NCBI RefSeq assembly: GCF_900114055.1
Contig: NZ_FORR01000016.1
Span: forward strand, 1 to 64,000
Source of the DNA: Thermoflavimicrobium dichotomicum
GTDB taxonomy: Bacteria; Bacillota; Bacilli; Thermoactinomycetales; Thermoactinomycetaceae
DNA: 64,000 nt
Direction of reading: 5' to 3'
Shown: one piece after another, positions 15,338-23,398 of the stretch
How the letters are laid out: every line of letters starts with the position of its first letter
Position numbering within the stretch: position 1 is the stretch's first letter
Made by a program: the position numbers and the translations under genes
Notes under the pieces: generated by a model
What the model saw: the letters and a program-made list of their open reading frames with translations, nothing else
Told to the model about the DNA's origin: nothing
Databases searched by the model: none

Positions 15338-16482
15338 CACATCTATGGGAATTTCGTCCGCTGGATACCTTGTTGTTTTTTCGTAACAGTACGCCTTTTG
15401 AAGCGGGAGAAATCGACATGGTCCAGCCGGAGAGCATGTTTCCTCCCTTGATGAATCCATTGCAAGGCGCGATTCGTACGAGCCTCGCGGCGCAGCGTGG
15501 CTGGAGTCCGCACTCTGAACAGACCCCTTTTCCGCCTGAATTAGGGGATGAACATCACTTGGGACTGCTTCAGATGAAAGGGCCCTTTCTCGCTGAGCAT
15601 GGGAAAACATTGGTTCCGCTTCCGCTTACCCTGTTTGGAAAGATCATGGAAGATCGGAAGACGAAAAAAGAAATATGGCAGATTCAACCACTCGTTCCCG
15701 GTCCTCCTTCTTATACCGATCTCAATCAGAAGATCAATCACCCCCTGCGTCTTCTTGAACCGGCGGAGAGAGTCGCGGGCGGGAAACTACTCGAACTGTG
15801 GGGAACGATGGAGGCACTGGCAAGTGTGTTACGGGGGGAAATACCTGATTTTTCCCAACTCCGGCGCTCCTCCGATTTATGGCGAAAAGAGCAGAAACAT
15901 GGAATTATGCGAGGGGATATATACGAGAAAAGAGTGAAAGGTGGGCATTTATATACCAGCGTACATATTCGCTTAAACAAAGGGGTTACCCTGCAAGTCG
16001 AGGTCAAAGGGATTCCGGCGGATTGGGAAATCAAGGAAAAATTGGCGCTTCCCCTTGGGGGAGAAGGGCGTTTTGCCGATGTCCGGATCAGGTCAGACTC
16101 TTTCCGGTTACCAGAGGTTCCCAACTTACAGCCTGCTCCTGACGGAAAACTTCGCTATACTCTCTCTTTGCTAACGCCGGGACGATGGAAGGCAGATAAG
16201 TTACCCGATGTGATTCACTATGGTCCACCATCGGCTCCAGGTACCTGTATCGCGGCGAGTATTGGGAAGATATGGAGAGTGGGTGGATGGGATCTGAAAG
16301 AGAAAGGACCGCGGGAAGTGATCCCCTTATTGCCTCCGGGTTGTACGTGGTTTTTTGAAGCATCGATGCAGGAGAAAGAAAAGATTGAGCGGTTGCATGG
16401 CAAGTGGGTGGGAGAAAACAATGCATTTGGCATGGGACAAGTGGTTATCGGAACATGGAAAGAAGGGGAGGAAGCAGAATGA
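15334..16482 (+). CDS. cmr3: Cmr3, Cas5-like subunit
   Basis: This 382-residue protein is a Cmr3 RAMP protein, which holds the 5' handle of the crRNA next to Cas10. The N-terminus WEFRPLDTLLFFRNSTPFE and the following PPLMNPLQGAIRT are typical. A glycine-rich loop lies near the end (WVGENNAFGMGQVV). The start is TTG at 15334, whose TGA overlaps the cmr2 stop (TTGA), with GGGGGCGAG upstream. It is the third gene of a tightly coupled operon. The subunit assignment rests on order and the sequence patterns. Confidence 0.88.
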   Translation: MTHLWEFRPLDTLLFFRNSTPFEAGEIDMVQPESMFPPLMNPLQGAIRTSLAAQRGWSPHSEQTPFPPELGDEHHLGLLQMKGPFLAEHGKTLVPLPLTLFGKIMEDRKTKKEIWQIQPLVPGPPSYTDLNQKINHPLRLLEPAERVAGGKLLELWGTMEALASVLRGEIPDFSQLRRSSDLWRKEQKHGIMRGDIYEKRVKGGHLYTSVHIRLNKGVTLQVEVKGIPADWEIKEKLALPLGGEGRFADVRIRSDSFRLPEVPNLQPAPDGKLRYTLSLLTPGRWKADKLPDVIHYGPPSAPGTCIAASIGKIWRVGGWDLKEKGPREVIPLLPPGCTWFFEASMQEKEKIERLHGKWVGENNAFGMGQVVIGTWKEGEEAE

Positions 16483-17348
16483 ATGGGCGAATCATGGGAC
16501 TTTTCGCCGAAACATCAATTCATCCGGGTCAGGGAAAGCAACAGGGAATTCTGGATTTGCCTGTTGCCCGGGAATCGTGGACGGAGTATCCATACATCCC
16601 CGGCTCAGCGGTGAAGGGAGCGTTTCGGGAAAAAGCGGTTTTGGAAGAGTTTGGAGAGGAGAAAATAAACCAAGTGTTTGGGGAAAAAACCCGTGCGGGA
16701 GAGATGGGATTTAGCGATGCGAGACTTCTGCTGCTCCCGGTCCGATCACTCAATGGACATTATTATTGGGTGACTTGCCCGTATCTGATCGAACGATTTC
16801 AACGGGATTTAGAGATGATTGAGGAGAAAGATTTCCATTTGGGTGATGAGGAATGGGTGATCAAGCCGAGTCATGCCTGGGTTTCCTCCGATTTGAAAGC
16901 CAAATGGATTTCTCCGAATCAAGCGGCTAGGAATCAGATTTATCTGGAGGAGTTTACCTATGAGCTGATCCAACGGCCGGAAATCGATGAGGTGGGAGCA
17001 TGGATTCGGCCATTGATCAAACACCCATCCGTTCGGAAAAGAGTAAGTAAACAGCTGGTCGTGATTTCGGATGATGAGTTTCAATATTTTGCGAAGTTTA
17101 CTCTGCCGATCCAGACCAAAAACCGTTTGAATAAGAAGAAAACAAGCGAAAGCTTATGGCAAGAAGAAAACCTGCCACCGGATACTTTGATGTATGTTCT
17201 TTTGATGCCACGTTTGACGAACTCAACAGTGTGCAAAGACTTTTTTGCGTTTGTCGGGGAACGCCCCTATCTCAAAATTGGCGGGAATGAAACAACGGGG
17301 TTGGGATGGTTTGCAACACAATTTTGGGCAAAGGAGGATCCCAAGTGA
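16479..17348 (+). CDS. cmr4: Cmr4, Cas7-like backbone RNase
   Basis: This 289-residue protein matches Cmr4, which forms the helical backbone and cuts target RNA every six bases. The N-terminus has HPGQGKQQGILDLPVARE, and Asp26 sits where the catalytic Asp of characterised Cmr4 lies. The stretch YPYIPGSAVKGAFREKA is the conserved loop after it. A glycine-rich GGNETTGLGW lies near the C-terminus. The ATG overlaps the cmr3 stop (ATGA). Target RNA cleavage should be possible if the complex still assembles without full Cmr1. Confidence 0.92.
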   Translation: MNGRIMGLFAETSIHPGQGKQQGILDLPVARESWTEYPYIPGSAVKGAFREKAVLEEFGEEKINQVFGEKTRAGEMGFSDARLLLLPVRSLNGHYYWVTCPYLIERFQRDLEMIEEKDFHLGDEEWVIKPSHAWVSSDLKAKWISPNQAARNQIYLEEFTYELIQRPEIDEVGAWIRPLIKHPSVRKRVSKQLVVISDDEFQYFAKFTLPIQTKNRLNKKKTSESLWQEENLPPDTLMYVLLMPRLTNSTVCKDFFAFVGERPYLKIGGNETTGLGWFATQFWAKEDPK

Positions 17349-17752
17349 GTGAACCACGTTTCGAAATGGAGCGGGCGAACCATTCCTTACAGTGCGTCTT
17401 AAAACATACGAAATTGATGAAGACGAAGCAAAATAATTATGCCAGCTATACGGAAAAATTCGCATTGGAGATTTTGATGAACGGGTTGGGGCAAGCCTTG
17501 GCGAGAATCGTTAGCAGCAGTAAAAATAAGGATGCCGAAGTATACAAATATCTCTATGAGGATATAGAGGACTGGCTGACAGGAGATCGTCCGACTGCTC
17601 CCTATCGCGGGGCGAACGACCTGCTGATGGCACTGACCGAAGGAACGCGGGAACAGTACCGGCTCGCTACTGCCGAAGCATTGGCCTGGCTGGCCTGGCA
17701 CAAACAATTGACCTCCACTTACTTAAAAGAAAGAGAGGAGGATCGCGGATGA
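17345..17752 (+). CDS. cmr5: Cmr5, small helical subunit
   Basis: This 135-residue, mostly helical protein has the Cmr5 pattern (YASYTEKFALEILMNGLGQALARI and a C-terminal AEALAWLAWHKQL). Cmr5 lines the minor filament of the Cmr complex and contacts target RNA. The start is GTG at 17345, overlapping the cmr4 TGA (GTGA), with AAAGGAGG eight bases upstream. It is stably placed fifth in the operon as expected. Confidence 0.88.
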   Translation: MSEPRFEMERANHSLQCVLKHTKLMKTKQNNYASYTEKFALEILMNGLGQALARIVSSSKNKDAEVYKYLYEDIEDWLTGDRPTAPYRGANDLLMALTEGTREQYRLATAEALAWLAWHKQLTSTYLKEREEDRG

Positions 17753-18591
17753 GTACCAACTCTTTTTTGCCTTTATATAATCAGCGGAATCATTCGTTGC
17801 GAACCTGTCCGGAGCAGGCCAATATTGGGCTGTGGTATGACAAGTTCTGTGATACATGGGAATTGGTTTATAAACAGGGTGACTGGGAGAAGACCTGGAA
17901 CAAGCAAAAAGCTTACTGGACGGATAAAGTGGCCGGAAAGATCGTTGGAGATCAGCAGCAGCTGGATGAGCTGGTCAGGGAAAGATATCTCTCTTTAGTG
18001 AAACAATACCGTGGAAATATGCTCTTTATGAGGACGATCAGCCGTTTTGTCACCGGAATAGGACGTCCCCACCCGGTGGAAAATGGGATGAGCTGGCATC
18101 ATACTCTCTCCGTCCCCTATTTGGCAGGTTCTTCAGTAAAGGGAATGGTTCGGGCATGGACGGAGCAGTGGATGGAGGAGCAAGTGAGTAAAAAAGAGCT
18201 GGACCGAATTTTTGGCCCGGATGATCCGGATCTGCGTGAAGTGGGACATATCCTCTTTTTGGATGCTGTTCCCGTCCAGCCTGTCAAGCTGGAAAAAGAG
18301 ATTATTACGGTTCATTATCAGGATTACTATCGCCGCCCCTATCTGTACACGCCGGTTGATTCGGGAAATCCCAAACCCAATCCTTTCTTGTGTGTGGCGG
18401 CGGGGGTTACCTTTGTGTTTCCGATCCTCCCCCGTTCCGCCTATGCCGGTTATAAAGAAGATGTGAAAAAAGTGTCCAATTGGCTGAAACAAGCGCTTGA
18501 ATGGAGCGGAGCGGGAGCCAAGACATCGAGCGGGTATGGCCGGTTTACCGAAGATCACCGGTTTGATGAGCTCCGGTCCGTGCTGGGCTGA
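17749..18591 (+). CDS. cmr6: Cmr6, Cas7-like capping subunit
   Basis: This 280-residue RAMP protein is Cmr6, which caps the backbone near Cmr1 at the crRNA 3' end. It has the patterns TGIGRPHPVENGMSWHHTLSVPYLAGSSVKGMVRAW and, near the C-terminus, the glycine-rich GAGAKTSSGYGRF. The ATG overlaps the cmr5 stop (ATGA), with AGAGAGGAGG upstream. The 3' end overlaps the convergent cas6 gene by 37 bp. As Cmr6 and Cmr1 sit together in the complex, loss of Cmr1's N-terminal part may affect crRNA 3' end length. Confidence 0.88.
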   Translation: MSTNSFLPLYNQRNHSLRTCPEQANIGLWYDKFCDTWELVYKQGDWEKTWNKQKAYWTDKVAGKIVGDQQQLDELVRERYLSLVKQYRGNMLFMRTISRFVTGIGRPHPVENGMSWHHTLSVPYLAGSSVKGMVRAWTEQWMEEQVSKKELDRIFGPDDPDLREVGHILFLDAVPVQPVKLEKEIITVHYQDYYRRPYLYTPVDSGNPKPNPFLCVAAGVTFVFPILPRSAYAGYKEDVKKVSNWLKQALEWSGAGAKTSSGYGRFTEDHRFDELRSVLG

Positions 18592-19328
18592 ACAGCAACC
18601 ATCCCAAATCCCTGGCTCGAATAGCTGCCCAGTCCCGCTTCCATCGCAACTTCCTGAATACGGGGAGATGCCTCAATCTGAAAGGGAAACTGATACCCTT
18701 TCAGATTTTTTTCTTTTACTTTGGTCAAGACCGAGGCTTGTTTCAGATCAAAAGAAGCGGGGTCCAGGAGACGGATATGGATGGGAGCCTCTTCAAATGA
18801 GGGGTCCTCCCACTTCATGACAGCCCACCGCCGGAGAGATGTGCGGATTTGGTCATAGAAGTCACTTTCCAAAGGATGACAAAAGACCAGCTGATCCCGC
18901 CGCTGGATGGGGACCACGATCGGGCTGAGTGTCTGGTAATTCATCACCTGTTGATAGTCCGGCTGAGGCAGGAGCTGGACCGACAGTAGAGGAAAGACAT
19001 GATGAAGGATCTGAAGGGCTCCCAATACCCGAATTCCTTCATAAATCGTACGAATCACATCCGGACGGATCGAATCCACGTACCAGAAGGCATCTCCTTC
19101 CACGATCCGATGGGACTGGGTATTTTTTTGCTTGCGAAACTGCAAAGAGGAGAAGACAAATGGTTTATATGAACGGTTTTGGTAACGAATCCCCTCATGA
19201 TGCAACCAATCGGCCAGGTCCGGGTTGACGGAGCGGATGGCCCGGTAAAGATAGCTCATCAATGCGTAATTGAGCGAGTAAGGGAGAGGGACAGGATGGG
19301 GAATCTGATACTGTACTCGAATTCGCAT
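18555..19328 (-). CDS. cas6: Cas6 crRNA-processing endoribonuclease
   Basis: This 257-residue protein has the Cas6 layout of two ferredoxin-like folds, with the glycine-rich loop AGLGSYSSQGFGMV close to the C-terminus. Cas6 cuts the CRISPR transcript inside each repeat and leaves an 8-nt 5' handle. AGGAGG lies eight bases before the ATG. It is convergent with cmr6 and divergent from leader 3, about 90 bp away. An N-terminal His near residue 11 or 42-43 could be catalytic, but the exact residue is not certain. It looks intact. Confidence 0.85.
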   Translation of the reverse strand: MRIRVQYQIPHPVPLPYSLNYALMSYLYRAIRSVNPDLADWLHHEGIRYQNRSYKPFVFSSLQFRKQKNTQSHRIVEGDAFWYVDSIRPDVIRTIYEGIRVLGALQILHHVFPLLSVQLLPQPDYQQVMNYQTLSPIVVPIQRRDQLVFCHPLESDFYDQIRTSLRRWAVMKWEDPSFEEAPIHIRLLDPASFDLKQASVLTKVKEKNLKGYQFPFQIEASPRIQEVAMEAGLGSYSSQGFGMVAVQPSTDRSSSNR

Positions 19329-19414
19329 GGGTTGATCCTCCTGGTTAGAATGGTTGTTTTGAATCTATCAAAAGTTAGGATGAGTGGCAATAGAAAGAGG
19401 GATTTAGTGAAGAG

Positions 19415-19690
19415 GTTCGTGGAAAATCGGATACAATTATTACTTTTTATATCAATCAATTCCAGTTAATCCAGAAAATTTACAGGGGTAAATTGGAAGA
19501 ATAGACACAAAAAATGATGTTTTTTGACAGATGGGGTTGCGAATGTTATAATAAAAAAGTAAATGATTGGGCCAGATGTTCCCGATTTTCCATAAACCCC
19601 CCATGATTTTGCCCGTTCCAGAGGTTTATGGATCACGAAAAGTCAAGGGGTTTCGGGGAGAAAACGCTCAGAAACCAGGAATGGCGGAGG
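19415..19690 (+). promoter_or_regulatory. CRISPR leader, copy 3
   Basis: This copy is one base shorter than leaders 1 and 2. TTGACA (19524-19529) and TATAAT (19547-19552) are 17 bp apart. It is divergent from cas6. The conserved stem TGATTTT/AAAAGTCA has one changed pair. Confidence 0.78.
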
Positions 19691-19718
19691 GTATCATTGA
19701 ATCCATTTTGGAATAAAC
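19691..19718 (+). CRISPR. spacerless CRISPR repeat 3
   Basis: A single 28-bp repeat (GTATCATTGAATCC ... TTGGAATAAAC) of the decayed terminal type follows leader 3 directly. There is no spacer; the terminator hairpin begins at its end. It is what an array looks like after losing everything but its last repeat. Confidence 0.7.
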
Positions 19719-19766
19719 AAAGGGCAACGACTTGGTCTCACGGACTCAGGCTCGTTGCTTTTTTTG
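19714..19766 (+). terminator. terminator of array 3
   Basis: AAAGGGCAACGA pairs with TCGTTGCTTTTTTT, a hairpin with T-run related to those at 8791 and 10630. Confidence 0.7.
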
Positions 19767-19822
19767 GATAGAGGGAGCATTTCGGGCCATATCTCCTGTA
19801 AATGGAAAAATGACTTGAGATC

Positions 19823-19889
19823 ACTGTCGAAGGTCCTAATGTTCGTTGATCTATGTTTAAATTATTTTAAACAAGTTTGCAACACAAAC
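19823..19889 (+). pseudogene. second loader-tail fragment with palindrome
   Basis: The sequence follows the end of the DnaC-like gene and its flank (compare 2430-2498): CGAAGGTCC, GATCTATG, then ATTATTTTAAACAAGTTTG. It ends in GTTTGCAACACAAAC (19875-19889), the imperfect palindrome. Only the tail is present. Confidence 0.6.
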
Positions 19890-20082
19890 AAAACAAAATT
19901 CAAGCCTGATATCTCTCCATACAGAATACCTGTTTACATTCCAGATGAAGGATCAATTCTGTCCATCGAAATTCGTTCATAAGAATCGCAACAAAATACT
20001 TATAATATTCGAAGAAGACATTGACGAAGAAGTTTTCGGAGGAATTATCGATGTAGATCCAGACGGAAATGAGTTGTGGTGA
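19890..20082 (+). other. remnant small reading frames
   Basis: Two frames look protein-like but broken from each other. One reads PYRIPVYIPDEGSILSIEIR and ends at 19981. The other, from an ATG at 19945, ends FGGIIDVDPDGNELW with a stop at 20080-20082. Neither has a ribosome binding site. They may be halves of one frameshifted small gene. A terminator follows at 20103. Confidence 0.4.
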
Positions 20083-20102
20083 AGGGATAGAAATAAAAGG
20101 AT

Positions 20103-20138
20103 AAGGAGCTGACTCCCTGGTGGAGAAGGCTCCTTTTT
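20103..20138 (+). terminator. intrinsic terminator
   Basis: AAGGAGC (20103-20109) pairs with GCTCCTT (20129-20135), followed by T. It ends transcripts from the left, and it lies 12 bp before the stop of the convergent gene at 20150. Confidence 0.65.
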
Positions 20139-20149
20139 GATTGATGGTT

Positions 20150-20551
20150 TCAGTTTATAAATGTTCCTTCCATTGGGTCAAAAATATGGGCATGATAGTC
20201 TTGTTCCAGGATTTCCAGGATAAATAAAACCGTATGAAAGTAATCCATATTGAAATCAGGATCACCTACTGTTTCCAGTCGCTGTTTGATCCCTCGAATT
20301 TGTGCGGCTCTTTCACTATGACATCTCTTTGCTATTTCAGCAGATTCGATTTGCACATACGGGTCATGATTGAGATAAATATAAAAATTCCACTGGCCAA
20401 TAGTTAAAGTTAATTGATGGTTTTTGGATGCCAAAGAAAATGGTTCGCCCAGCTGTTCCAGCCTTTTCTGTATTTTCTCCTGCATCTCGTTCAAGCAGAA
20501 GGGAGATTCAGAGGGAAGCAGGATCAGGTATTGATAATAAGCAGAGGACAT
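20150..20551 (-). CDS. hypothetical protein
   Basis: This 133-residue soluble protein begins MSSAYYQYLILLPSES and has no family I recognise. It has mixed helix and strand-like content, with aromatic stretches (QWNFYIYLNHDPYV). No signal peptide or membrane segment is present. GGGGTGA lies six bases before the ATG. Terminators lie on both sides, so it is a single-gene unit. Proteins of this kind sit near contact-dependent or immunity loci in some Gram-positives, but no toxin is adjacent apart from the ankyrin gene a kilobase away, so no role is claimed. Confidence 0.6.
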   Translation of the reverse strand: MSSAYYQYLILLPSESPFCLNEMQEKIQKRLEQLGEPFSLASKNHQLTLTIGQWNFYIYLNHDPYVQIESAEIAKRCHSERAAQIRGIKQRLETVGDPDFNMDYFHTVLFILEILEQDYHAHIFDPMEGTFIN

Positions 20552-20603
20552 GATTTCACCCCAAGAAAAATGGCTTGCTCAAAAAGGTCATGAGGCAACC
20601 ACA

Positions 20604-20642
20604 TAAAAAGGTTCCCACTATCATAGTGTGAACCTTTTTATA
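20604..20642. terminator. bidirectional terminator
   Basis: ATAAAAAGGTTC pairs with GAACCTTTTTAT, with an inner CACTAT/ATAGTG stem. It ends the minus-strand lipoprotein transcript that stops at 20678. Confidence 0.8.
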
Positions 20643-20677
20643 TGGATATGATTTTTAACTCACTTCCGGTTTCCTGG

Positions 20678-21070
20678 TCAGTAAGAACCAAAATTCGGGT
20701 TCACGTCTCCGCCTTTGTTAATGTCCCCTTTTTTGTAAGAACCGGAATTCTGGTCGTCAGAACCAAAATTCGGGTTCACGTCTCCGCCTTTGTTAATGTC
20801 CCCCTTTTTGTAAGCACCCGAATTTTGGTCGCTTTCGTCAGAACCAGGATTCGGATTAGCGTCATCGCCTTTGTTCGTATCATCCTGGTTGTTAGTATCA
20901 TTGGTCGGAGCATTTGAATCTTGACTGTTATTACTGTTATTCATATTTTGATCTTGTTGTAACTTTTGTTCGTTTTGCTTGTCACCTTTAACAATACCGA
21001 TAAGCCCACATCCGCTTGCAAGAATGACAATTAAAGCAATACTTAACAATAATAGACATTTTTTGAGCAT
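20678..21070 (-). CDS. repeat-containing lipoprotein
   Basis: This 130-residue protein has a signal peptide and lipobox (LASGC, Cys21), so it should be anchored outside the membrane. The rest is a low-complexity tail rich in Asn, Asp, Gln and Gly. It ends in two near-identical 25-residue units (DQNSGAYKKGDINKGGDVNP and partner), which match ~75-bp DNA repeats at 20686-20760 and 20761-20835. AAGGGG precedes the ATG. The role is unknown; spore or wall-associated linker proteins have similar tails. The repeats suggest length variation between strains. Confidence 0.75.
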   Translation of the reverse strand: MLKKCLLLLSIALIVILASGCGLIGIVKGDKQNEQKLQQDQNMNNSNNSQDSNAPTNDTNNQDDTNKGDDANPNPGSDESDQNSGAYKKGDINKGGDVNPNFGSDDQNSGSYKKGDINKGGDVNPNFGSY

Positions 21071-21299
21071 ATAAATTCCCCTTTATACGAAAATCTAAGC
21101 ATAATTGTATACTATTAAGAACATAAAATGTTTTACATTTTTTTGTCTTTATTTCAATTTAAATTCATATTAAGATATACGACGGCTACCACCGCCTTTG
21201 GTGTTGGGCTAAACGGAAAAGTATTCTGATTAAATGCGCAAAAAGATGGATTCCATATCTATTGAAGCCAATTGGATCAGTGTTGGGAGGTAGAAGCGA

Positions 21300-22391
21300 A
21301 TGAAGGCAGATATTTTTACACTATGTGAATGGGGAGAATGGGAAGAGCTGAAGAAACTTTTGGAGGAAGATCCTACTCAGGTTCATTTGCGCGATGATGA
21401 GCAGAATACACCACTTCATTATGCAAGAGATCGTCGGGTGGCGGGGTTACTGGTGCAATATGGAGCTGATCTGGAAGCGAAAAATATGGAGGGACTTCCA
21501 CCTATTGCTACAGCCGCGCGAAAATTACGGGAAGAGGTCGTTGCGTTTTTATTGGAAAAAGAGGTCACGTTGGAAAAATCATATTTTTACTTTCCCGGCT
21601 CACTTTGGACGATTGAAGATATGGCGACAAAGGCAGCAGAGAAAAGATGGAATACGGTTTTACATGGTGCTGGAAACCGGGAGGAGGCCGAACGGTTTCT
21701 GCTTGAAGGGGCAAATATGGAAGAAAGAGCATTTTGGGGGCAGACTCCACTGATGAAGCAAGTAGATGAAAAACGGTTGGATGTGGTACAGCTACTGCTT
21801 GAGCATGGGACCAATATCCATGCTCAGGATGAAGAGGGGAATTCTGCTTTGCATTATGCCGTTCAAAGAAGGAGTGTCCGTGAAGAGATGGTGCAGTTGT
21901 TGCTGGAACATGGAGCCGATCCCAATTTGCCCAATCATAAAGGGGAAACCCCTCTTCACTGGGCGATCATGGAAAGCGATATTGATAAGGCTGCACTATT
22001 TATGAATTCGACATCGGTAAAAGATTGGAAAGGGAAACCTTCCATTGTGAAGCAGTTACTGGATGCAGGGGGTGATCCGAATATCCAGGATCACAGAGGA
22101 CAAACTCCCTTGCATTGGGCTGTATTTGGGGATCATTGGGAAATGGTGGATTTATTGTTGAATCACGGAGCTTCCTTACTCATCCGTAGCCATGATGGAA
22201 AACGTCCGCAGCATATGGCCGATCGGAGAAATTCCTTGTACCTGTATTGTGCAGAGAAAGCAAGGGAATTGGAAAGTTTTGATTCTCCTTTGATGGATAC
22301 GAATGTTTCAAAACCTTACAGTTTTGTGCTCCATCCTTATAAACATGAGCTGGTTTCGGCATATGGGTATGGTGGTATAGCCAAGTGGTGA
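21300..22391 (+). CDS. ankyrin-repeat protein (probable N-terminal part of a split gene)
   Basis: This 363-residue protein has about six ankyrin repeats, with clear units such as NTPLHYARDRRVAGLLVQYG, GETPLHWAI and GQTPLHWAVFGDHWEMVDLL. Ankyrin repeats bind other proteins. GGGAGG lies nine bases before the ATG. The frame ends at TGA 22389-22391, but the same frame is open on both sides of that TGA and runs on, without a start codon for 19 codons, into the next gene. The two may once have been a single gene of about 673 codons. No signal peptide is seen. Confidence 0.75.
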   Translation: MKADIFTLCEWGEWEELKKLLEEDPTQVHLRDDEQNTPLHYARDRRVAGLLVQYGADLEAKNMEGLPPIATAARKLREEVVAFLLEKEVTLEKSYFYFPGSLWTIEDMATKAAEKRWNTVLHGAGNREEAERFLLEGANMEERAFWGQTPLMKQVDEKRLDVVQLLLEHGTNIHAQDEEGNSALHYAVQRRSVREEMVQLLLEHGADPNLPNHKGETPLHWAIMESDIDKAALFMNSTSVKDWKGKPSIVKQLLDAGGDPNIQDHRGQTPLHWAVFGDHWEMVDLLLNHGASLLIRSHDGKRPQHMADRRNSLYLYCAEKARELESFDSPLMDTNVSKPYSFVLHPYKHELVSAYGYGGIAKW

Positions 22392-22448
22392 TATGACGCC
22401 TCACATTTAAGGAAAGACGAATTTCTGTGGGCACTCCAACATGGCTAT

Positions 22449-23321
22449 GTGGAGGAAGTTGATTTGGAAGCATTTTTGCAGTTAGAGAGTGTGGTATATA
22501 CCGATCAGTATCGTCTGAAAGTGGATATTTCAGGAGATGGAGAGATTGTGATTGTCCAGGGACCTCATCTCGATGGTATTCAATTGCGACGGTATGATGA
22601 TCTGCACATCGAAGAGGTTTTGGAAAAGAGGGGGGAGGGAGTGCTAACCCCCAATGGACGCTGGCTTGTTTTTGGCGATGTAATCTATGATTTGCAAACC
22701 AGAGAGTGGGAAAAGTTTGATGAAGTTCAAGAGGAGTATAAACTGCTTAGCATCTCGCCAAACTCCCATTATTTGGGTTATACCACCAGTTATGAGTATG
22801 AAGTGGATTGGATTACGATTTATGCCCTTCCTTTTTCGAAAGGGGGCAGGAAGGTATGTTATCCCCAGGAAGTGTGTGATACCAGAGATTATCTCATGCA
22901 TATTTCCAAAGTTGATTTCAGTGCAGATAACCAATGGGGAGTTTGTTGTTGTGGCATTGATCTGGATGTTCCACCCGGATGGATGGGTAATGTATTCGTC
23001 ATATCTACACAAAAAGAGAAGATCAAATGGCGGGTGTCCATTGAGGCACAGCAAATGGTGGATGAAGAGGCAGAGGAGCGAGGGAATTATCTCTTTGGAT
23101 ATTTATTGGAAGCTTTGTTTGTGGGGGAGGAAGTGGTTTGTGTTTCTACGAAGGGCTTGCTTGTATTTCTGGACGCGGAAACAGGGGAGTTTATCCGCAG
23201 CATGAAACTGGATGTTCGCAGGGTCTATGAAATGAAGAAAAATCATGATGGAACAGCATTGGTGATCCGAACAGACAAGGGATTGCAATTCGTTCCCATA
23301 CCTGCAAAGACCCAAAAGTAG
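22449..23321 (+). CDS. beta-propeller-like protein (probable C-terminal part of a split gene)
   Basis: This 290-residue protein has repeating beta-strand patterns with VDISGDGEIVIVQG, LTPNGRWLVFGDV, SISPNSHYLGYTT and VDFSADNQWGVCC, like WD40 or YVTN-type blades. It is in the same frame as the ankyrin gene, separated by one TGA and 19 codons (reading SHLRKDEFLWALQHGYVEEV). The nearest start is GTG 22449, which has no good ribosome binding site. Either translation restarts poorly or the protein is the broken end of a fusion. Ankyrin plus propeller fusions are plausible scaffolds. Confidence 0.65.
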   Translation: MEEVDLEAFLQLESVVYTDQYRLKVDISGDGEIVIVQGPHLDGIQLRRYDDLHIEEVLEKRGEGVLTPNGRWLVFGDVIYDLQTREWEKFDEVQEEYKLLSISPNSHYLGYTTSYEYEVDWITIYALPFSKGGRKVCYPQEVCDTRDYLMHISKVDFSADNQWGVCCCGIDLDVPPGWMGNVFVISTQKEKIKWRVSIEAQQMVDEEAEERGNYLFGYLLEALFVGEEVVCVSTKGLLVFLDAETGEFIRSMKLDVRRVYEMKKNHDGTALVIRTDKGLQFVPIPAKTQK

Positions 23322-23398
23322 AAAGGAACCGAAAAAATAGCTATATTGATCCATCCCTTAAGCCATGTACTTCTCCAAGACATAGCCTCAGTGCAAGG

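Noticed and set aside
20686-20835. Tandem repeats as a CRISPR array
   Set aside because: The 75-bp units are in frame inside a lipoprotein gene and have no unique spacers.
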